This document shows, piece by piece, positions 57,204-62,884 of a DNA stretch of 64,000 bases. The stretch comes from JBGAJN01 sp044224905 (GTDB taxonomy: Bacteria; Verrucomicrobiota; Verrucomicrobiia; Limisphaerales; JBGAJN01). Under the pieces are notes generated by a model. That model had not been told where the DNA came from. It saw only the letters and a program-made list of their open reading frames with translations, and did not search any database. The stretch lies in contig JBGAJN010000003.1 of NCBI GenBank assembly GCA_044224905.1, positions 992,001-1,056,000 of the forward strand. Reading direction: 5' to 3'. Every line of letters begins with the position of its first letter. Position 1 is the stretch's first letter. The position numbers were made by a program, and so were the translations under genes.

Positions 57204-57214
57204 ATTTCTAGACC
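57197..57214. promoter_or_regulatory. perfect 8+2+8 dyad overlapping the HTH stop codon
   Basis: GGTCTAGA-TT-TCTAGACC. The spacing and symmetry suit an operator for a dimeric regulator such as the adjacent HTH protein, or a weak hairpin at the end of its message. No U run follows. Confidence 0.45.
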
Positions 57215-57284
57215 TACCGGTAAATAGGGCGTCGTGGTTGAGTGCGGGCATGCACTTCACGACGTCCACGCGGCGCCCGGCGGT

Positions 57285-57592
57285 AACGGGGACGACCTCC
57301 GCCCCGTGGAGGTCCACCTCCACGCGAACGGGGTCGACCTCCATCACGCGGAGGTCGACCTCCATGGCGTCACCGACGCCCTCCGCGCCATCTCCGACGA
57401 CCTCCGCGTCGCCGAGGTCGACCTCCGCGGTATCACCGACGACCTCCGCGGGACGGAGGTCGACCTCCACGCCGCCGCCGACGACCTCCACGCCGCCGCC
57501 GACGACCTCCACGACGACGCCGACGACCTCCGTGCCGTGGAGGTCGACCTCGGTAGCCATGGGGACGGCCTCTAATTCACGGAGGTCGCTTC
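57285..57592. repeat. 21-bp-period palindromic array, about 14 units
   Basis: Units of exactly 21 bases repeat in register from 57285. The core of several is the 12-bp perfect palindrome GAGGTCGACCTC (units starting 57348, 57411, 57453 and 57537) and others are one-base variants. On the plus strand the units read as heptapeptides x-x-V/D-D-L-H/R-x (AEVDLHG, ITDDLRG, AADDLHA) in a frame from GTG 57234 to TAA 57575. Because of the palindrome the minus strand also reads EVDL. A last partial unit (GAGGTCGC) follows the stop. It is uncertain whether a protein is made; there is no ribosome site before 57234. Confidence 0.88.
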
Positions 57593-57695
57593 CATGACGC
57601 TCTGGAACCAGTTCACTTGGAATGATGCCTCCCCCTGGGAACCGGCGGTCATTACGAATCCTTTCCTCCTCAACCTCAAACCCACAAACAATCGC

Positions 57696-58418
57696 ATGAA
57701 ACGACAAGAGTATTATCCCGCCCGCGTCGAGGCCCAGCCGGAGTGGCTGGAGAACTTCGCCGAGAAACTTCTCATCCACGCCGCCACGCTCGGCGTCACC
57801 AACACCCGACGCGATGCCGCCGTGCTCGATGCCCTCTGGCTTAAATATGTCATCGGTTCGTGGGCGCCCGCCGCGCGCGCGTGGGCCGATTCGGTCACGG
57901 ACGTGGTCGTTGACGCCGGGGGCGGCACCGGCTCCTCCGCGATGGTTCTTCCTGCATTCATTGCGCCGCCCTTGCCGGCTGCCGCCGCTCCCCTGCCCGC
58001 TACGGTGGCCGTGGCCCCCGGCGGGCTCGACCGCATTTTCAAGCTGGTGAAAGACATCAAGAACGCCACCGGCCTAACCGACGCCATCGCCAGCGAGATG
58101 CGCATCGTCGGCGATGAAACCTCGCCGGACGCGAACCCCGTGCCCAAGCTCAGCCTCAAGGTGGAACAGGGGCCGACCTGTCAGTGCGTGCGCATCAAGT
58201 TCATCAAATACGGCCGCACGGGCGTTTACCTCGAGAGTCGTCGCAATGGCGGCGCGTGGGAGTTCCTCGCCTCGCCGGTGCGCAGCCCTTACACCGACAA
58301 CCGCGCGCTGCTCTCCGCCACCGCCGCCGAGATCCGCGAGTATCGCGCGCGTTACTGGGAGAACAACGCGCCCACCGGCGATTGGACCGACGTGGCGAAA
58401 GTGACCGTTGCCCCCTGA
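57696..58418 (+). CDS. MKRQxYYP-type conserved hypothetical protein
   Basis: 240 residues from the ATG at 57696 (MKRQEYYPARVEAQPEWLEN); the frame is open to 57594 but the conserved-looking part begins here. The N-terminal half is helical (ENFAEKLLIHAATLGVTNTR), a Pro/Ala-rich linker follows (about residues 85-115), and the C-terminal half (KLSLKVEQGPTCQCVRIKFI, then YLESRRNGGAWEFLASP, ending DWTDVAKVTVAP) looks like a fibronectin-III/beta-sandwich domain. I recall proteins of this build in Verrucomicrobiota and some other phyla, without known function. There is no signal peptide. It precedes the small coiled-coil/tail gene by 96 bases. Confidence 0.7.
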   Translation: MKRQEYYPARVEAQPEWLENFAEKLLIHAATLGVTNTRRDAAVLDALWLKYVIGSWAPAARAWADSVTDVVVDAGGGTGSSAMVLPAFIAPPLPAAAAPLPATVAVAPGGLDRIFKLVKDIKNATGLTDAIASEMRIVGDETSPDANPVPKLSLKVEQGPTCQCVRIKFIKYGRTGVYLESRRNGGAWEFLASPVRSPYTDNRALLSATAAEIREYRARYWENNAPTGDWTDVAKVTVAP

Positions 58419-58438
58419 ACCCAGAAGTCAGGAGACAG

Positions 58439-58507
58439 GATTCAGGAGTCAGAAGCGCCGACCGGCCTTACTCCCTCCGGCATCCTGAATCCCGAATCCT
58501 GAATCCC
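58439..58507. repeat. inverted GGATTCAGGA / TCCTGAATCC repeats
   Basis: GGATTCAGGA (58439-58448) faces two copies of TCCTGAATCC (58484-58493 and 58498-58507), allowing alternative hairpins just before the next gene start at 58515. Confidence 0.6.
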
Positions 58508-58514
58508 TTGCTTT

Positions 58515-58790
58515 ATGTTCGATCCGAACGTCCCCCAACCGAACACGCCGGCCGATGCCAATGCGATCCGCGCGCAGCTTAATGCGCTCAAGGCCATCTG
58601 TGATGCCTTGCAGGCGCAGCTCAACGCGCTCACGCAACAGGAGTCCAACGACATCGCCGGCACCGCGCTCAATCCCAACGGCAACTTCGGCAACTTCGAT
58701 CCCAACTGGCAGCCTTCCGGCGACGCCAACGCCGACTTCATCTATATCCGCGACCGCCTCACCGATCTTTACAACGCGCTCGCGAGGTAG
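58515..58790 (+). CDS. small coiled-coil protein with fibre-tail-like C-terminus
   Basis: 91 residues. The start MFDPNVPQPNTPADANAIRA is followed by a Leu/Ala heptad coiled coil (LNALKAICDALQAQLNALTQ) and then a tail (NDIAGTALNPNGNF, YIRDRLTDLYNALAR) that resembles the tail of the collagen-like remnant at 26504-26746 (NDAIAGTANNVNG, VVDKLNEFI). It may be the short, collagen-less form of the same fibre family. No signal peptide. It is codirectional with the MKRQ-type gene and likely in its transcript. Confidence 0.7.
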   Translation: MFDPNVPQPNTPADANAIRAQLNALKAICDALQAQLNALTQQESNDIAGTALNPNGNFGNFDPNWQPSGDANADFIYIRDRLTDLYNALAR

Positions 58791-58798
58791 ACTGGCGT

Positions 58799-59033
58799 GG
58801 TGGGGCCCGCTGTCCTCAGCGGGCCGCTGGTTGGACAATCGGGTGTCTTGTTCACGATCGGCGGACGGCTGGGACAGCCGTCCCTACCTTCGGGTGACGG
58901 TAGGGCGGAGCTGCCGCTCCGTCCATTCTGCCTCGCCTGACGAGCGGAGCGTGATCGGCGGGTTTGGGACGCTCGCTGCGCTGCGCTGGCTGACGCGCGG
59001 AGGTCAGGGCGGCGCAGCAGCGCCAGCCCTACC
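58799..59033. repeat. cluster of REP-like palindromes
   Basis: No gene here. The stretch is a chain of hairpins: GGCCCGCTGTCCTCAGCGGGCC, GGACGGCTGGGACAGCCGTCC, GGCGGAGCTGCCGCTCCG, and GGCGGCGCAGCAGCGCC, with GGTGGGG at the left end, CCCTACC and GGTAGGG inside, and CCCTACC at the right end. Confidence 0.8.
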
Positions 59034-59039
59034 CTGCAA

Positions 59040-59074
59040 CAAAAGCAAAAGGCGAACGGTTGCCCGTTCGCCTT
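59040..59074 (-). terminator. rho-independent terminator of the metK-ahcY transcript
   Basis: On the minus strand an 11-bp stem AAGGCGAACGG / CCGTTCGCCTT with a 4-base loop is followed by TTGCTTTTGTTG. It lies 64 bases beyond the ahcY stop, with a REP-like element between the two. Confidence 0.85.
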
Positions 59075-59133
59075 GGTAGGGCGGCGTTGCTGCGCCGCCC
59101 AAATCTTCGGCTGCGCAGCAGCGCAGCCCCACC
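59075..59133. repeat. 59-bp REP-like element (copy 3)
   Basis: GGTAGGG at the left end, CCCCACC at the right end, hairpin GGGCGGCG...CGCCGCCC and a second hairpin GGCTGCGC...GCGCAGCC. It is identical in length to the copies at 20084 and 26420. It sits between the ahcY stop codon and the terminator, so it will be in the 3' end of that mRNA. Confidence 0.85.
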
Positions 59134-59137
59134 GAAA

Positions 59138-60601
59138 TCAGTAGCGGTAGTGCTCCGGCTTGTAAGGGCCGTCGACGTTCACGCCGAGGTAGTCGGCCTG
59201 TTTCTTGGTGAGCTTGGTGAGCTTCACGCCGATCTTCTCGAGGTGGAGGCGGGCGACTTCTTCGTCGAGCTTCTTGGGCAGACGATAGACGCCGACCTTG
59301 TAGGTGTCTTTGTTCTTCCACAGGTCCAGCTGCGCGAGCACCTGGTTGGAGAAGGAGTTGGACATCACGAAGCTCGGGTGGCCGGTGGCGCAGCCGAGGT
59401 TCACGAGGCGGCCTTCGGCGAGCATGTAAATGCAGTTGCCGGCCGGGAAGGTGTACTTGTCCACCTGCGGCTTGATGTTCAGCTTCTTCACGCCCTTGGC
59501 GGTGTTGAGGCGGTCGATCTGGATCTCGTTGTCGAAGTGGCCGATGTTACAAACGATCGCCTGGTCCTTCATCTTCTGCATGTGCTCCAGCGTGATGATG
59601 TCGCAGTTGCCGGTGGTGGTGACGTAAATGTCGGCCTGACCGAGCGTGCTTTCGATGGTGTTGACTTCGAAACCTTCCATCGCGGCCTGCAAGGCGTTGA
59701 TCGGATCGATCTCGGTGACGATGACGCGGGCGCCGAAACCACGCAGGGAATGCGCGGAACCTTTGCCGACGTCGCCGTAGCCGCAGACGCAGGCGACCTT
59801 GCCGGCGATCATGACGTCGGTGGCGCGCTTGATGCCGTCGGCGAGGGATTCGCGGCAACCGTAGAGGTTGTCGAATTTCGACTTGGTGACGGAGTCATTC
59901 ACGTTGATGGACGGAACGAGGAGCTTGCCCTGTTCGAGCATCTGGTAGAGACGATGCACGCCGGTGGTCGTTTCTTCGGAGACGCCTTTCCATTCGCGGA
60001 CGACGTTGTGCCAGAAGTTGGGGCGTTGCTTGGCGACCTTCTTGAGGAGGTTCTTGATGACCTGCTCTTCGTGCGAGCTGCTCGGGGTGTTCACCCAGCC
60101 GTCGCCGTTTTCGAGCTGATAGCCTTTGTGAATGAGCAAGGTCACGTCACCGCCGTCATCGACGACGAGTTGCGGGCCTTTCATGCCGGGGAACGTGACG
60201 GCGTCAAGGGTGCAGTCCCAGTATTCTTCGAGGGTCTCACCTTTCCAGGCGAAGACGGGCGTGCCGGCTTTCGCGATCGCGGCGGCGGCGTGGTCTTGCG
60301 TGGAGAAGATGTTGCAGCTCGCCCAACGAACGTCGGCGCCGAGGTCCACGAGGGTCTCGATGAGCACGGCGGTTTCGATGGTCATGTGCAAGGAACCGGT
60401 CACGCGCACGCCTTTGAGGGGCTTGCTCGCGGCGTATTTCTTGCGGATGGACATCAGGCCGGGCATTTCGTGCTCGGAAACCTGGATGGTCTTGCGGCCC
60501 CATTCGGCGAGGCTGAGGTCTTTGACTTTGAAGTCGTGCGTCGCGCCGTTGCCGTTCTTGGCGGCTTTCGCGCGGGCGGGAGGAAGTTTTACGGTAGCCA
60601 T
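59138..60601 (-). CDS. ahcY: adenosylhomocysteinase (S-adenosyl-L-homocysteine hydrolase)
   Basis: 487 residues, the long form with the insertion found in many bacteria. Landmarks are LSLAEWGRKTIQVSEHEMPG, the substrate site GSLHMTIETAVLIETL, the NAD-binding CGYGDVGKGSAHSLRGFGA, and the C-terminal signature with KPEHYRY as the last residues. It splits S-adenosylhomocysteine into adenosine and homocysteine, relieving product inhibition of methyltransferases. It lies 39 bases after metK on the same strand, so the two enzymes before and after SAM-dependent methylation are cotranscribed. Confidence 0.98.
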   Translation of the reverse strand: MATVKLPPARAKAAKNGNGATHDFKVKDLSLAEWGRKTIQVSEHEMPGLMSIRKKYAASKPLKGVRVTGSLHMTIETAVLIETLVDLGADVRWASCNIFSTQDHAAAAIAKAGTPVFAWKGETLEEYWDCTLDAVTFPGMKGPQLVVDDGGDVTLLIHKGYQLENGDGWVNTPSSSHEEQVIKNLLKKVAKQRPNFWHNVVREWKGVSEETTTGVHRLYQMLEQGKLLVPSINVNDSVTKSKFDNLYGCRESLADGIKRATDVMIAGKVACVCGYGDVGKGSAHSLRGFGARVIVTEIDPINALQAAMEGFEVNTIESTLGQADIYVTTTGNCDIITLEHMQKMKDQAIVCNIGHFDNEIQIDRLNTAKGVKKLNIKPQVDKYTFPAGNCIYMLAEGRLVNLGCATGHPSFVMSNSFSNQVLAQLDLWKNKDTYKVGVYRLPKKLDEEVARLHLEKIGVKLTKLTKKQADYLGVNVDGPYKPEHYRY

Positions 60602-60640
60602 ATTTTTCAGTTGAGAGGAATCGGAGTTGAGGTTTGAGAA

Positions 60641-61816
60641 TTAAGCGCCCACAGCCTTCAACAGGGCTTCAACCTTGTTGGTTGATTCCCAGGTGAGGTC
60701 TTTGTCGCTCTTGCCGAAGTGACCGTAGTTGGTGGTCTTGCTGTAAATAGGACGGCGGAGATTCAATTGATCGATGATGTCCGAGGGCTGGAAGCTGAAC
60801 ACCTTGTTGATCGCGCGGATGATTTTCGCGTCGGAAACCGTCGCGGTTCCGAACGTATCAACGTGGACGCTGACGGGGTCAGGATGTCCGATGGCGTAGG
60901 CGAATTGGACTTCGCACTTCGCCGCGAGTTTCGCCGCGACGACGTTCTTCGCGACCCAGCGGCCCATGTAGGCTGCGCTGCGGTCGACCTTCGTCGGATC
61001 TTTGCCGGAGAACGCGCCGCCGCCGTGACGGCCCATGCCGCCGTAGCTGTCGACGATGATCTTGCGACCGGTCAAGCCGGTGTCGCCCTGTGGTCCACCG
61101 ACCACGAAACGGCCCGTGGGGTTGATCAGGAATTCGGTCTTCGGCGTGATGAGCTTCGCGGGAAGCACCTTGCGGATGACGTTCTCGATGCAGAATTTTT
61201 CGATGACGGAATGTTCCACATCCGCCGCGTGCTGCGTGGAGATGACGACGTTGGAGATCGCAACGGGCTTGCCGTTTTCATAAACGACGGAGACCTGCGA
61301 CTTCGCGTCAGGGCGCAGCCAGGGAACTTTGCCGCTCTTGCGGATCTTGGTTAGTTCACGGCCGAGGCGATGCGCGAACATGATCGGCGCGGGCATCAAC
61401 TCGGGAGTTTCGTTGCTCGCGTAACCGAACATCAAACCCTGGTCGCCGGCGCCCTGCTTGGCGGTCTTCTTGCCCTTGGCCTTCTTGGCGTCGACGCCTT
61501 GCGCGATGTCGGGCGACTGCTGGGTGACGATCACATTCACGAACACCTTGTCCGCGTGGAACACATCGTCGTCGTTGACGTAGCCGATTTCGCGGATGGC
61601 GTCGCGAGCGATCTTCACGAAGTCGAGCTTGGCCTTGGTCGTGATTTCGCCGCCGACAATGGCGATGTTGGACTTCACGTAGGTTTCACAGGCGACGCGG
61701 CTGAACTTGTCCTGCGCGAGGCAGGCGTCCAGCACGGCGTCGGAAATCGTATCGGCCACTTTGTCCGGATGGCCCTCGCCAACGGATTCGGAAGAGAAGA
61801 TGTAGTTGTTGCTCAT
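60641..61816 (-). CDS. metK: S-adenosylmethionine synthetase
   Basis: 391 residues from the ATG at 61816 (MSNNYIFSSESVGEGHPDKV); a frame to 62626 exists but is antisense to the regulator gene and not coding. Signatures are GEGHPDKVADTISDAVLD, GAGDQGLMFGYA, GGGAFSGKDPTKVDRS, and FGTATVSDAKII. It makes SAM from methionine and ATP. It heads the metK-ahcY operon and is transcribed divergently from the ArsR-methyltransferase gene, whose product probably controls it. Confidence 0.98.
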   Translation of the reverse strand: MSNNYIFSSESVGEGHPDKVADTISDAVLDACLAQDKFSRVACETYVKSNIAIVGGEITTKAKLDFVKIARDAIREIGYVNDDDVFHADKVFVNVIVTQQSPDIAQGVDAKKAKGKKTAKQGAGDQGLMFGYASNETPELMPAPIMFAHRLGRELTKIRKSGKVPWLRPDAKSQVSVVYENGKPVAISNVVISTQHAADVEHSVIEKFCIENVIRKVLPAKLITPKTEFLINPTGRFVVGGPQGDTGLTGRKIIVDSYGGMGRHGGGAFSGKDPTKVDRSAAYMGRWVAKNVVAAKLAAKCEVQFAYAIGHPDPVSVHVDTFGTATVSDAKIIRAINKVFSFQPSDIIDQLNLRRPIYSKTTNYGHFGKSDKDLTWESTNKVEALLKAVGA

Positions 61817-61854
61817 GTTATTTTGTGAACTGTCGTTGCGACGCCAATAACATA

Positions 61855-61900
61855 TTGACGTATCAGGATAGGAAGATATATCGTGTTCAAGGTCCGTCAA
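61855..61900. promoter_or_regulatory. divergent promoters around a GATATATC palindrome (metK / regulator)
   Basis: Rightward: TTGACG at 61855-61860, 16 bases, TATATC at 61877-61882. Leftward: TTGACG (complement of 61895-61900), 16 bases, TATCTT (complement of 61873-61878). Both -10 boxes overlap GATATATC at 61875-61882, so one bound regulator would block both directions. Confidence 0.55.
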
Positions 61901-61954
61901 CCCCAATTTCCGGATTTTTTCTAATCGGCACTGGGGAGCGAAAACTAAAGCATT

Positions 61955-62884
61955 ATGTCGTCCACTCTCAAAGCCATCCGCGCGCTCGGCGACCCGACGC
62001 GCCTGCGCATCCTGTCCCTGCTCGAAAAGGGCGACCTCTCCGTCAACGAGCTGCAGGAGGTCACGAAGATGGGGCAATCGCGCATCTCCACGCACCTCGG
62101 GCTTTTGCAGGAAAGCGGCCTCGTGCAATCGCGACGCGACGGGAAGCGGACATTCTACAAACTGAACACCCACGCCGATTCCGTTGCCAAGGAGTTCATC
62201 GAGCTCGGCGCTCGCGGCGCCAAGGAACTGCCGGAACATTCGAGCGATCAGCTCAATCTCAAGCGCGTCCTCGCCCGGCGCCAGGCGCAAGAGCAGGTTT
62301 ACTTCAATCAAGTCGCGGGCCGGTTCGATCGCAGCTACGGCCCGGGACGTTCCTGGCAGGCGTTCGGTCAAATGCTCCTTCGCGTCATCGCGCCGCTGGA
62401 TATTGCCGATCTCGGATCCGGTGAAGGTTTGATCAGCGAACTTCTCGCGCGCCGCGCCAAGCAAGTCATCGCCGTGGACAACTCCGAAAAGATGGTTGCC
62501 TACGGAACCGAACGCGCGAAGAAAAACCACCTCAAGAATCTCAAATTCAAACTCGGCGACTTGGAGAACCCGCCAGTGGACGATAAGAGCGTCGACGTCG
62601 CGTTGCTCAGTCAGGCGCTGCATCACGCAGCCGATCCCGCGAAAGCGATCGTTTCAGCGCACCGCATTCTGCGCTCAGGCGGACAAGTGCTCATCCTCGA
62701 TCTCGCCAAGCATCAATTCGAACAGGCGCACGAACTCTACGGCGATCGCTGGCTGGGCTTTTCCGAAGGCGAACTCCACCACTGGCTTGAAGCGGCTGGC
62801 TTCAAGCAAATCGAAATCAGCGTCGTCGCGCAGGAAGAACAACCGCCCCACTTCGAAACAATTCTCGCGTCCGGCGTGAAGTAA
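61955..62884 (+). CDS. ArsR-family regulator fused to a SAM-dependent methyltransferase domain (SahR-like)
   Basis: 309 residues. Residues 1-90 are a winged helix of the ArsR type (IRALGDPTRLRILSLLEKGD, then GQSRISTHLGLLQESGLVQS, then RRDGKRTFYKL) without the metal-binding Cys box. From about residue 110 follows a class I methyltransferase domain (IAPLDIADLGSGEGLISELL, VIAVDNSEKM, LSQALHHAADP). In Proteobacteria the SahR regulators have this architecture, sense S-adenosylhomocysteine and control metK, ahcY and other methyl-cycle genes. Divergent linkage to metK-ahcY here supports the same job, but whether the methyltransferase domain is active or only a ligand sensor cannot be seen. Confidence 0.88.
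   Translation: MSSTLKAIRALGDPTRLRILSLLEKGDLSVNELQEVTKMGQSRISTHLGLLQESGLVQSRRDGKRTFYKLNTHADSVAKEFIELGARGAKELPEHSSDQLNLKRVLARRQAQEQVYFNQVAGRFDRSYGPGRSWQAFGQMLLRVIAPLDIADLGSGEGLISELLARRAKQVIAVDNSEKMVAYGTERAKKNHLKNLKFKLGDLENPPVDDKSVDVALLSQALHHAADPAKAIVSAHRILRSGGQVLILDLAKHQFEQAHELYGDRWLGFSEGELHHWLEAAGFKQIEISVVAQEEQPPHFETILASGVK

Noticed and set aside
57197..57214. terminator after the HTH gene
   Set aside because: The dyad has a 2-base loop and no U run, so it is listed as a possible operator instead.
56610..57779. 389-residue minus-strand frame across the HTH gene and the 21-bp array
   Set aside because: It crosses a REP-like element, the antisense of the HTH gene and the palindromic array (which reads EVDL on both strands). 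There is no evidence of coding apart from the absence of stops.
61817..62626. N-terminal extension of metK to 662 residues
   Set aside because: MetK starts at 61816 by homology; the extension is antisense to the ArsR-methyltransferase gene.
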